Shown here piece by piece: positions 51,304-60,055 of a DNA stretch of 64,000 nt; within the stretch, counting starts at the first letter, position 1, and every line of letters starts with the position of its first letter. The position numbers and the translations under genes were made by a program. Under the pieces are notes generated by a model. It did no database searches and had not been told where the DNA came from. It saw only the letters and a list, made by a program, of their open reading frames with translations. This stretch comes from JASEGV01 sp947085405 (GTDB lineage Bacteria; Bacteroidota; Ignavibacteria; UBA10030; BY39): the NCBI GenBank assembly GCA_947085405.1, contig CAMTWO010000005.1:1-64000 (forward strand). The letters are read 5' to 3'.

Positions 51304-54300
51304 TTTAATAAAATCATTTTACGGATTTCGGTATAAGTACCGGCTTGTAATTTATAATAATACATTCCGCCGGATAAATTTTGGGAATCAAACTCAACGC
51401 TGTAACTGCCCGACTCCTGAAATTTATCGACAACAACTGCAACTTCCTGCCCCAAAATATCATATACTTTTAGTGTAACGAAACTACCAGACGGTATCTG
51501 ATAAGTAATCATCGTTGACGGATTAAAAGGATTGGGATAGTTCTGCATCAAAGCATAGTTTGTTATTTCTCCACTTTGAGCGGCACCAGCAAGTCGCTCT
51601 AAAGAAATCGATTTTAACAATTCGTCGTTAATAGAAATAGATCCTGTACCTTTCAATTCATAATCGGAATTTCCTTGCCGATCAGTAATTCTGTAAATCG
51701 CGTTATCCGTAATCTCCCATTCAAGATACAACGGAAGCGATAAAGATTGTAATAATATGTTTTGTTTTTTATGATCATTGATTAAAGCCGCTGTACGTCC
51801 TGATTCAAATCGAATATCAAAGGCATCGGCAGGTGGGATGGGTGGTAATTCAAATTTATCGAGAGGCAAATTAACTTCGTTTCCAAAAAATAAAACCTGC
51901 TGTTTGCCTGTTTTATCGCTGAATGTTAATTTATTCGCTGTGACCTGAGAAGCTGTTGTGGCGTTTTTAGAATTTGATTTGGAAACACTATTCAGTATTA
52001 TTTTCCCTGAGCCGTTTGCCTTCACCCAATAAGCTTTCATCGGTTCGATATTTTCGGCTGATGTGTATCCGTTATCGTAACCCCAAAATACTGAACTTAT
52101 AAGACCAGATGGATCCTGTAAAATGCTACCTGTCGTTACAGGTGTGCTGATAGAACCAATTATATTCCATCCGGTCGTTAAATAAATCGTATCGCTTTCT
52201 AACGGATCCCCGTTGACCTCAATTGATTGAGTCGTAGGAAATTTTAACCAATAACCTGAACCTTGGTTGAGTGTATCTCTCAAAACATATCCACCTGAAA
52301 AAGCATAAGCAGGCGAGGTGCCTGAAGGAAACACAACCACCTTTCTTAAATCAGATTTTAAAGTTGGAATAGATACCAAATTCCAACCTTGATTCACATT
52401 CTGTGATACCGAAAATGTCCCTGTTGTAATATTTTTGAAATTAGCCGTTGCATCAATAGTATTTTCCGCATTCCGACTCAGCACCTTGATAAAATACTCG
52501 GTTGCAGGATTAAGTCCAACTACTTGAACTCCGGCATTCCCGTTCCAAGCTGTGTAAGTTTTCCAGACAGGATCAATTCCTAATGTTCCATCGTTCTGAA
52601 CATAAGCATCAATTAAACTGTCGCTTGTAACTTTTATTGCATATTCAGTTACACTTGGATTTAATTTTGTATCAATTACAACATAAATCGAAGTGGTTCC
52701 GTATGTGAATTTGTCTTTTATATCCGGCTTCATCGCTAAAGTATAACTTGTAACCGTGGCATAATTCCCCTCACCTTGCAAATTATACGCTAACACCTCA
52801 TAAGTATATTGGGTATTCGGCAACAGAAGAGTATCAGTAAACCCAGTCGTATTGGGTGGAAGGTCTCCGCTAACATTTGATTTTGCAAGCCCGTTCCTAC
52901 GGTAAACGCGGTAGCCCAACTCGTCGTTTGCATTATCAACCCATCCTAAATAAATTCGGTTATCCGACTTATCGATTATATGAACATTAGAAGGTGCTAA
53001 AGGAACATTCGCAATTGTGAAGCTTCGAGGCGAGCCACTACCCACAGTCGTTCCTGTAGCATTCTTTGCAATAACTTTCCAATAATATGTTCTACCAGAT
53101 GTTAAATTCATATACTCAAACGAGGTGGCAGTTTGATTTATACTTACTATCGTCAACGGATTATTCAGCGTATCCAAATATACATCATAACCCGCAGCTT
53201 GAGACGAGGAACTCCAAGTTAAACTTCCCGATCGCGGTTGATTGATTGCACCGTCGGTTGGTGATAATAAATTAAAACTTCCCGGTTGAGCTAATGCGAT
53301 TGTTTTAAAATTCCAAGGTGAACCAGTTGCTTCGCGAGTGAAACTCCCGCTCTTTGCTACAACCTTCCAGTAGTAAGTTGTATTATAAGCGGTTCCACTG
53401 TATGAATATGAAGTGCCAGATTGATTCGTGCTTACGATTGTGGTGGGTGGATTGGTAGTTCCAAAATAAACATCATAACCTGTTGCACCGGTAGATGCTT
53501 GCCAGGTTAACAAACCGCTGATTGATTGATCTATAGAATTATTAGCAGGAGTTAATAAATTAAAAGCCGATAAAGATTGAAAAACATATTTTGCAACAAC
53601 AGGTATATGGTCGGCGGCATAATGTAGTCCATGTGCAACGCTATCGGGAACTGCTGTATTGGGGAGACGGTTAATTGAATCGTTATAGTGATTACCGTCG
53701 TTACCGAAAGCTTTGTAGGATGCACTAATGAGATTGTCTGTGAGACTCCACGAATTCAACAACATATCAAAGCGGTCGTCGAGGCCTCCGGTTGCACCGC
53801 CGCCAAATGATCGCACACGCGGCGATTGTGTGTGGTGGATTGCGTAGGTACCATTGTTCCAAAGACCGGTCAAAGTTTTCGGGTCGAAACACCTTCCATC
53901 GTTATCAGCTTCACTGCCTATTAATTTGATATATGCTGGTTCAGTGCTTTTGTAGATATTAAAATCGCCACCTACAATAAAATTTGTATTCGCGGGTAAG
54001 GCATTCATATGATTCCTCAAGATCGTTACTTCAGCAAGCCTCTTATTCTCATCATCCGTGGTCGCACTGGCTTTAAGATGTAGTGAATATATTTTTATGA
54101 CTTCACCACTGTTAGTATGGCGAAATGTATATTCTGCAATCTGCCTCAATGCTGTGTTGATGTACTGGGCACCGATATAAGTTACCTTATCCGATCGATA
54201 ATAAAAACTGTTGTCAGTATCGTCCCCATCATTAAAAGTAACCGTAGAGTAGAGACCAGGTTGATATTTATTCATAACTTCATTCAAGAAAGTGGTTACT

Positions 54301-54524
54301 CCTGTTTGACTTAACATCTCTTGAACAATCAGCACATCGGGTTTCATGGAATGAATAACAGGACGGAAGAATGGATTTCGGATAGTAGCATCTGAACCGG
54401 GATAATTTAAAATGTTGTAAGTGACTATAGTCAAAGTATCGGTTTGACTGTAAGATGCTGACGTAAAAATGCAGCACGATAATGCTATTATGTATATTAC
54501 AATAACGCTCGGGAGACGGCGCAT
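51300..54524 (-). CDS. Exported endonuclease/exonuclease/phosphatase-fold protein, T9SS-sorted
   Basis: 1074 residues. Signal peptide 1-25. The EEP domain (about 28-320) shows TYNILNYPG, the metal-binding glutamate in LIVQEM, SLHLKAS, GGDFNIYKS and a DHIPV ending, so it is likely a metal-dependent nuclease or phosphodiesterase. Three fibronectin type III domains follow (about 325-410, 415-505, 510-595). Then come the two-repeat GWN module (711-845), a FDIRF domain and a T9SS sorting domain (MQNYPNPFNPSTMITYQI, about 990-1074). Extracellular DNA or sugar-phosphate degradation is a reasonable guess. Confidence 0.9.
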   Translation of the reverse strand: MRRLPSVIVIYIIALSCCIFTSASYSQTDTLTIVTYNILNYPGSDATIRNPFFRPVIHSMKPDVLIVQEMLSQTGVTTFLNEVMNKYQPGLYSTVTFNDGDDTDNSFYYRSDKVTYIGAQYINTALRQIAEYTFRHTNSGEVIKIYSLHLKASATTDDENKRLAEVTILRNHMNALPANTNFIVGGDFNIYKSTEPAYIKLIGSEADNDGRCFDPKTLTGLWNNGTYAIHHTQSPRVRSFGGGATGGLDDRFDMLLNSWSLTDNLISASYKAFGNDGNHYNDSINRLPNTAVPDSVAHGLHYAADHIPVVAKYVFQSLSAFNLLTPANNSIDQSISGLLTWQASTGATGYDVYFGTTNPPTTIVSTNQSGTSYSYSGTAYNTTYYWKVVAKSGSFTREATGSPWNFKTIALAQPGSFNLLSPTDGAINQPRSGSLTWSSSSQAAGYDVYLDTLNNPLTIVSINQTATSFEYMNLTSGRTYYWKVIAKNATGTTVGSGSPRSFTIANVPLAPSNVHIIDKSDNRIYLGWVDNANDELGYRVYRRNGLAKSNVSGDLPPNTTGFTDTLLLPNTQYTYEVLAYNLQGEGNYATVTSYTLAMKPDIKDKFTYGTTSIYVVIDTKLNPSVTEYAIKVTSDSLIDAYVQNDGTLGIDPVWKTYTAWNGNAGVQVVGLNPATEYFIKVLSRNAENTIDATANFKNITTGTFSVSQNVNQGWNLVSIPTLKSDLRKVVVFPSGTSPAYAFSGGYVLRDTLNQGSGYWLKFPTTQSIEVNGDPLESDTIYLTTGWNIIGSISTPVTTGSILQDPSGLISSVFWGYDNGYTSAENIEPMKAYWVKANGSGKIILNSVSKSNSKNATTASQVTANKLTFSDKTGKQQVLFFGNEVNLPLDKFELPPIPPADAFDIRFESGRTAALINDHKKQNILLQSLSLPLYLEWEITDNAIYRITDRQGNSDYELKGTGSISINDELLKSISLERLAGAAQSGEITNYALMQNYPNPFNPSTMITYQIPSGSFVTLKVYDILGQEVAVVVDKFQESGSYSVEFDSQNLSGGMYYYKLQAGTYTEIRKMILLK

Positions 54525-54656
54525 AATAATTACTTTCTATTGTTATTATATGTTATTTCTATTTAATTCTAATGATTTCCCCATTAAAAATCAATATCAG
54601 GTTAGGGGGATTGGAATATCTGTGATGTGCTTCAAAAGAAGAAAAACCGTGTAAAG

Positions 54657-54926
54657 CTACTTGATCGAAATATTACGCTTTTTAAGAGATTTTGAGGGTT
54701 TTTTTAAATTTAATGAAAGCATCAAATTTTTTCGGGTGGATTTTAATAATGTTGGACTTTTTTGATTTTTGTATAACAGAACAGTTTTTTTGAGTGTGCT
54801 TAAATAAGCAGTGCAATCAGGACAATCGTCTAAATGTTTTTTAATTTCGAGGCAGGTCGGAGAATTTAGATTTGCATCTAAGTTTTCACATATATAACGA
54901 TATGTCTTTTTACAAGTCATCTTCAT
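54657..54926 (-). CDS. Probable zinc-finger anti-sigma factor
   Basis: 89 residues. The pattern C..........CLEIKKHLDDCPDC (about residues 13-38) is the HC2-type HxxxCxxC zinc finger of ZAS anti-sigma factors, followed by a basic tail. No membrane segment is evident, so it would be cytoplasmic. Its start overlaps the stop of the ECF sigma gene by four bases (ATGA), the usual sigma/anti-sigma coupling; it would hold that sigma factor inactive until a redox or envelope signal. Confidence 0.75.
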   Translation of the reverse strand: MKMTCKKTYRYICENLDANLNSPTCLEIKKHLDDCPDCTAYLSTLKKTVLLYKNQKSPTLLKSTRKNLMLSLNLKKPSKSLKKRNISIK

Positions 54927-55510
54927 TGAGTTAAATATTTATTCAATTCATCACGTAAGAAAACCCGAGCACGCCGCAAACGCGATTTAATTGCGGGTAC
55001 GGAGAGTTTTAAAATTTTTGAAGTTTCTTCTGCCGAGCGACCTTCAATATCCCGCAAAACAAATACGACTCTATATTCTTGCGGAAGTTTTAAAATTGCT
55101 GCATCCATTTTCTCTTGTAATTCTTTATCCATTAATAATTCAGCGGGCGACGGATCCCACGCTGCGAATTCATTTGGTTCCATTCCTTCAGCCGGTGGTT
55201 CATCATACGAAATCCACAAATCGTCCAACTTACGTTTGCGGTGTTTCATCATGCAATTGTTCGTAACAATACTGTAAAGCCAGGTTGAAAATTTTGAGTC
55301 GCCTCTAAAACTTGAAATATTTTTATAAACGTTGATAAACGTATCCTGAAGTGTCTGCTCAGCTTTTTCTTTGTTCCTGCAAACCTTGTACGAGAAACTG
55401 TAGATCATATCTTCATAACGGCGAACAAGCTCGGTAAAAGCGCGTTCATCACCTGTGCGGGCGCTTTGAATCAGGTCGTCGTCTTCGAGTCGTAATTGTT
55501 TCGTTATCAT
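54923..55510 (-). CDS. ECF-type RNA polymerase sigma factor
   Basis: About 195 residues from the ATG at 55510 (MITKQLRLEDDDL). A longer open frame to 55573 runs into phoU and is not used. Region 2 (FTELVRRYEDMIYSFSYKVCRNKEKAEQTLQDTFINVYKNISSF) and region 4 (LPQEYRVVFVLRDIEGRSAEETSKILKLSVPAIKSRLRRARVFLR) are clear. It directs transcription from its own, unknown set of promoters. The stop overlaps the start of a small zinc-finger protein gene, its probable anti-sigma factor. Confidence 0.93.
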   Translation of the reverse strand: MITKQLRLEDDDLIQSARTGDERAFTELVRRYEDMIYSFSYKVCRNKEKAEQTLQDTFINVYKNISSFRGDSKFSTWLYSIVTNNCMMKHRKRKLDDLWISYDEPPAEGMEPNEFAAWDPSPAELLMDKELQEKMDAAILKLPQEYRVVFVLRDIEGRSAEETSKILKLSVPAIKSRLRRARVFLRDELNKYLTQ

Positions 55511-55553
55511 AACTTGGCTTGAATATAATATTTGCGTTACTGATAAGCAAAAA

Positions 55554-56216
55554 TTATAATTTGTTAGCCCCATGTTTTACGGAACGTGCTTCTTTTATAA
55601 AAATCACCTCTTCAGCAATGTTGGTGGCAAGGTCGGCAACTCTTTCTAAATTGTGACTGATACGCATAAGATGTAAACAGCCCTCCATCATTTCACATGA
55701 ATCTTTCATAACAGCAATAACGTCCTTCGCTGTTTTGCGATTCATATCGTCCATAATATCATCTCTATCAAGAACTGACTGTGCAAGTTTAGGATCGTTA
55801 TGAATAAAGCTATCTATTGCATCGCGAAGCATGTGTTGAGCAAGCGCGCACATCTTAGGAATGTTTAGCATTGGCTCTTGGACGTCGGTTTGAGCTATCG
55901 TGAGTGCCGACTCAGCAATGTTCACCGCGTGGTCGCCAATCCGCTCAAGGTCGTTATTGATTTTTTGTGCAGCAAGAATCAATCGCAAATCTACCGCAAC
56001 CGGCTGCTGTAAAGCCAGCAAGTCGATGATAGCAAAATCAATTTCTATTTCGAGCGAATTAATTCGCTTATCGCCCTCAATAATTTGTTTAGCGAGTTGC
56101 TTATCTTGTTCAAGAAATGCTTTGAGGGCTGAACCGACTGCTTCCTCAACCACGCTCGCCATTTTAATTAAGTTCGTTTTTAAACCTTCTAATTCCATTT
56201 CAAAATGCCGCTGCAT
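55554..56216 (-). CDS. phoU: Phosphate transport regulator PhoU
   Basis: 220 residues from the ATG at 56216, preceded by GGAG (five-base spacing); a start at 56255 would read repeat DNA. Two PhoU three-helix repeats are visible, with E/D-rich metal-binding patterns such as RRYED-like 'ALQQPVAVDLRLILAAQKINNDLERIGDHAVNIAE' (motif DLERIGDHAVNIAE near 95-108) and HNLERVADLATNIAEE near 200. It should couple Pst transport to the phosphate two-component signal. Separated from pstB by a 255-base palindromic region. Confidence 0.93.
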   Translation of the reverse strand: MQRHFEMELEGLKTNLIKMASVVEEAVGSALKAFLEQDKQLAKQIIEGDKRINSLEIEIDFAIIDLLALQQPVAVDLRLILAAQKINNDLERIGDHAVNIAESALTIAQTDVQEPMLNIPKMCALAQHMLRDAIDSFIHNDPKLAQSVLDRDDIMDDMNRKTAKDVIAVMKDSCEMMEGCLHLMRISHNLERVADLATNIAEEVIFIKEARSVKHGANKL

Positions 56217-56471
56217 ATTAGCTCCGTTTTTCTTTGTATAATTCAAAATATCCAAAATTAAAATGATACAAAATAATCTTTAAATTCCGATAACTAAATC
56301 CAAATTCATCATTCTGTGCCGGAGGCACATTCGCCACTGGCGAAAAAATTCGCAACTTGTCCGTCGAATCCTCGTTACGAGAAGAAGGCAGATTCGAAAT
56401 CCAAAATCCGAAATTTATCCGGTTGAATATCGAATATCGAACGCCAAATTCCGAATATTGAATTACGTTGC
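56217..56471. repeat. Intergenic palindrome cluster between pstB and phoU
   Basis: No gene is supported here. Palindromes include TGTGCC GGA GGCACA (56315-56329), TTCGCC ACT GGCGAA (56330-56344) and CTCG TTA CGAG (56371-56381), followed by short repeated words (ATTCGAAATCC, GAATATCGAATATCG). The open frame from 56475 reads only this repeat DNA. Such a block inside an otherwise tight operon may mark an mRNA processing or differential-expression point. Confidence 0.6.
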
Positions 56472-57239
56472 TCATCCAAATCGACCTGTAATGTAATCTT
56501 CGGTTTGTTTTTTCGACGGGGTCGTGAAAATCTTTTTTGTTAAATCGTACTCAATAATTTCGCCTAAATAGAAAAATGCAGTGCGATCGCTTACGCGGGC
56601 TGCCTGCTGCATATTGTGAGTTACAATTACAATAGTATATTTTTCTTTCAATTCATAAATAAGTTCTTCAATTTTTGCAGTCGCCAAAGGGTCGAGTGCA
56701 CTTGCCGGCTCGTCCATTAACAAAATTTCAGGGTCAACTGCCAACGCTCTAGCGATGCACAAACGCTGCTGCTGCCCGCCCGAAAGAGCCAGACCGCTCT
56801 TTTTCAACTCGTCCTTTACCTCATCCCATAAAGCTGCCCGTTTAAGACTTCTTTCAACGATTTCATCTAAAATATTTTTATTACGAATGCCATTTATCTT
56901 CGGTCCATAAGCAACATTCTCATAGATGGATTTTGGAAACGGATTCGATTTTTGGAAAATCATACCGACCTGTTTACGTAACTCCACTACGTTTATGTTC
57001 TTATCGTAAATATTTATTTCATCTACATAAACTTCACCGTTTGTCTTCACATTATCAATCAAATCGTTCATCCGGTTTAGCGAGCGCAAGAAAGTCGATT
57101 TACCACAACCCGACGGTCCAATCAATGCTGTTACATTGTTCGGTAGAATATCGAGTGTTACATTCTTCAAAGCTTGTTTGCTGCCGTAAAAAAGATTTAA
57201 ATCTTGTGTTCGTATTTTTATATTTTGATTCATCGGCAT
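56472..57239 (-). CDS. pstB: Phosphate ABC transporter ATP-binding protein
   Basis: 255 residues. ATPase of the high-affinity phosphate transporter: Walker A GPSGCGKST, signature LSGGQQQRLCIARA, Walker B EILLMDEPASALDP and the switch histidine in IVIVTHN. The start shares one base with the pstA stop (57239). Length and all motifs are normal. Confidence 0.97.
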   Translation of the reverse strand: MPMNQNIKIRTQDLNLFYGSKQALKNVTLDILPNNVTALIGPSGCGKSTFLRSLNRMNDLIDNVKTNGEVYVDEINIYDKNINVVELRKQVGMIFQKSNPFPKSIYENVAYGPKINGIRNKNILDEIVERSLKRAALWDEVKDELKKSGLALSGGQQQRLCIARALAVDPEILLMDEPASALDPLATAKIEELIYELKEKYTIVIVTHNMQQAARVSDRTAFFYLGEIIEYDLTKKIFTTPSKKQTEDYITGRFG

Positions 57240-58144
57240 TAGTGGATTGCTCTTTTCCTGATTTTATATCTTAAAAACATTGCTGCAAAAGTTAATGTAA
57301 AAGTTAAGACTAAAAGCACGAGTGTAGTAGCATACTGGATTCCGAGTGTTGCTTCAACATCGTGCGATTGAGTTGCCATAACATAAACGTGATAACCTAA
57401 ATTCATAAATTGGTCGGACAAACTGCCGGGCAAATGCGGAAGATAATATGCGACTCCGGTAAAAAGAATCGGCGCTACTTCGCCCGCTCCCCTGCCAACA
57501 GCGAGTATTGTTCCTGTAAATATACCGTTCAATGAATTCGGTAGAACAACTTTATAAATTGTTTGCCATTTAGTGGCACCAAGTGCCAAGCTCGCTTCGC
57601 GCAAATCTTTTGGAACTGAACGGATAGTTTCCTCGACCGAGACGATTACAACCGGCAAAGTTAAAAGCGCCATCGTCAAACTTGCCCATAGAATATTCGG
57701 TTGACCCCAGCGCAGTTCAACACCACCGGTTAAAATATTATCCATCCCGGTTCCAACGAATTGTATAAAAAAACCAAGTCCAAATAAACCGAAGACAATC
57801 GAAGGAACTCCCGCAAGTGTATTCACAGCAAACCTGACCAAGCGAGTCAAAATTGATTTCCGACTTGCATACTCGCTTAAATAAACTGCGGTTATGGTTC
57901 CAATCGGAACACCCACAATCGACATAATCAGGACTAACAATACGGTACCGATAATTGCTGGAAATATTCCGCCCGCCGTCATTCCCTCAGTTGGAACACC
58001 GGTTATAAATTCCCAACTAATTAAATCTTTACCACCTAAAATTATATCGGACATTATAAGAACAATAGCTGCCACAATTAAAAATGCGGATAGGAAAGTT
58101 ACACCCACAACAAGCCAACCGGATATTTTCCGTTGCAGTTTCAC
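57239..58144 (-). CDS. pstA: Phosphate ABC transporter permease PstA
   Basis: 301 residues, about six membrane segments. The permease signature 'REASLALGATKWQTIYKVVLPNSLNGIFTGTILAVGRGAGEVAPI' is present with the EAA loop (EASLALGA). It forms the membrane channel with PstC. It overlaps pstC and pstB by one base on each side. Confidence 0.96.
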   Translation of the reverse strand: MKLQRKISGWLVVGVTFLSAFLIVAAIVLIMSDIILGGKDLISWEFITGVPTEGMTAGGIFPAIIGTVLLVLIMSIVGVPIGTITAVYLSEYASRKSILTRLVRFAVNTLAGVPSIVFGLFGLGFFIQFVGTGMDNILTGGVELRWGQPNILWASLTMALLTLPVVIVSVEETIRSVPKDLREASLALGATKWQTIYKVVLPNSLNGIFTGTILAVGRGAGEVAPILFTGVAYYLPHLPGSLSDQFMNLGYHVYVMATQSHDVEATLGIQYATTLVLLVLTFTLTFAAMFLRYKIRKRAIH

Positions 58145-59202
58145 TATTCTCCTCCGATGCGTTTCATTAATTTATTTCGAACATAAAATTCGGCAATTGC
58201 ATTCAGAACGAATGTGAAAATAAAAAGTATCGAACCAATCATAAACAAAACATTGTAATGAGTGTCGCCAAAAACGACTTCAGCCATTTCTGCACCAATC
58301 GTTGCCGACATCGTTCGAACCGGCTCGAATAGTTTAATAGACATCAGAGAAGCATTTCCTGTTGCCATCAACACGATCATAGTTTCGCCGAATGCTCTTC
58401 CAACTCCTAATAATATCGCTGCAAAAACTCCGGGAATTGCAGCAGGTAGAACCACGAACAAAGCTGTTTGCCACTTCGTTGCTCCAAGCGATAAACTTGC
58501 TTCGGTAAGAACTTTAGGAACAGAAGAAAGCGCATCTTCGGCTACTGTGTAAACAATCGGAATTACAGCTAACGAAAGTGCTATCCCTCCGACAAAGGCA
58601 TTCAGGCGGTATTCGTATCCAAAATGATTTTGTAAAAAAGTTGCCAAACCTACGAGGGCAAAAAAACCGATTACTACCGACGGAAAACCTGCAAGCATTT
58701 CAATTGTGGGTTTGATCAATTCCTTAACTTTTTTATTAGCAAATGCTGCTGTAAATAAGGCAGCCAAGATTGCAACGGGCGCCCCGAATAGAACAGCTAT
58801 CAATGTTACTTTTAAACTTCCAACCACTAACGGCAGCAGCCCATATTTTGGGTTTCGTGAAACCGGCTGCCACTCGTCGTCTATTAAATTATTCAGCGAA
58901 GCCCTATGTTCTTCGCTAACTTCTTCAACCGACTCGGCTTTTACATGTTTCTCGCTCAAAGCTTTTGAATAATCGGAGAGATATTCTTCACCATAAGTTT
59001 CCTGCGTCATTTCTTCTTCAATCGCTTCAACTTTTTCTTTTGGAAAGAAAATTGGCAGCGCCTCTCTGAACACAAAAACAAATATCAAAATTATAAATGC
59101 GAAAGAAATGAACGATACCCCTTTAATCGTATTCTCTGCTAAAAATTCAGATATATTAAAACTGCGTTTCAGCAAAGGCGATGTATTTTTATCGGTAGTC
59201 AT
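58144..59202 (-). CDS. pstC: Phosphate ABC transporter permease PstC, with acidic insertion
   Basis: 352 residues; typical PstC is nearer 300. After the first membrane segment (about 33-48) there is an extra hydrophilic stretch of about 70 residues, rich in E and S (KEKVEAIEEEM...SEEHRASLNNL, about 55-105), before the permease core. The core has the EAA motif (TEASLSLGATKWQTA) and GRAFGETMIVLMATGN. The insertion should lie in the periplasm. PstC and PstA pair as the channel. One-base overlap with pstA; two bases after pstS. Confidence 0.95.
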   Translation of the reverse strand: MTTDKNTSPLLKRSFNISEFLAENTIKGVSFISFAFIILIFVFVFREALPIFFPKEKVEAIEEEMTQETYGEEYLSDYSKALSEKHVKAESVEEVSEEHRASLNNLIDDEWQPVSRNPKYGLLPLVVGSLKVTLIAVLFGAPVAILAALFTAAFANKKVKELIKPTIEMLAGFPSVVIGFFALVGLATFLQNHFGYEYRLNAFVGGIALSLAVIPIVYTVAEDALSSVPKVLTEASLSLGATKWQTALFVVLPAAIPGVFAAILLGVGRAFGETMIVLMATGNASLMSIKLFEPVRTMSATIGAEMAEVVFGDTHYNVLFMIGSILFIFTFVLNAIAEFYVRNKLMKRIGGE

Positions 59203-59203
59203 T

Positions 59204-60025
59204 TTATCTTATTGGAAAATATCCAACTTTTATTATGATGGATTGACCTTCGTCGCTGAGTATCCAATCGATATATTTTTTTATCTCACCTGTCGGTTTT
59301 GTGCGTGTATAGATGTATAAGAAACGTGAAATTGGATAATCACCGGATTTAATATTTTCAGGAGTTGGTTCAAAGCCGGGCGATTTTGCATCGGTTTTAA
59401 TTTTCAAGAATTTGATACCTTTTCCGTAAGCAGCACCCCCGTAACCAATTCCATTCTTATCTTTTGAAACAGCATTCACAACTGCTGCTGTGCCGGGCAT
59501 ATTTTGAGCATAGGGTACAAAATCTTCACCCTCCAAAATATGGTCTTTAAAATAAACATAAGTGCCCGAATTATTTTCACGACTGTAAAGAATTATTTTT
59601 GCATCTTGCCCGCCGACTTGTTTCCAGTTAGTAATTTTACCGGTATAAATATTTTTTAATTGTTCCAAAGTTAATTCTTGAACAGGATTAGTATCGTTCA
59701 CGTAAACCGAAAGCCCGTCCTTTGCAACTTTTATTTCAACACCGAGTGTGGCATACCGCTGTTTCAATTTTTCTCTCTCGCTTTTCTTCATAGGTCGAGA
59801 CGAGTTGCAGAGATCGGTTGTTCCGTTTATCAACGCCGAAATTCCTGTCCCTGAACCGCCGCCTGTTACCTGTATTCTTACGTTCGGATTTTTTAGCATA
59901 TATTCTTCAGCCAACCGCTGACCGAAAATTACCATCGTATCTGAACCTTTCACAGTAATAGTTTCACCTGGCATCATAAATCCGAATGCTAATATTGTTA
60001 AGATTATCATTAAATTTTTAAACAT
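59204..60025 (-). CDS. pstS: Phosphate-binding periplasmic protein PstS
   Basis: 273 residues. Signal peptide 1-19; no lipobox is obvious. The phosphate-binding motifs are GSDTMV (about 26-31), the SSRPM loop (SNSSRPMKKSE-like region 'LCNSSRPMKKSE') and GSGTGISALI plus 'YSRENNSGTYVYFKD'. It delivers phosphate to PstCA. Two bases separate it from pstC. The porin gene upstream likely feeds phosphate to the periplasm. Confidence 0.95.
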   Translation of the reverse strand: MFKNLMIILTILAFGFMMPGETITVKGSDTMVIFGQRLAEEYMLKNPNVRIQVTGGGSGTGISALINGTTDLCNSSRPMKKSEREKLKQRYATLGVEIKVAKDGLSVYVNDTNPVQELTLEQLKNIYTGKITNWKQVGGQDAKIILYSRENNSGTYVYFKDHILEGEDFVPYAQNMPGTAAVVNAVSKDKNGIGYGGAAYGKGIKFLKIKTDAKSPGFEPTPENIKSGDYPISRFLYIYTRTKPTGEIKKYIDWILSDEGQSIIIKVGYFPIR

Positions 60026-60055
60026 ATTCTTCTCCTTTTTTAAAATTTCCGGTTG

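Noticed and set aside
55511..55573. N-terminal extension of the ECF sigma gene
   Set aside because: It overlaps phoU, and the sigma region starts properly at MITKQLRL (55510).
56218..56475. 85-codon open frame before phoU
   Set aside because: It is made entirely of palindromes and short repeated words.
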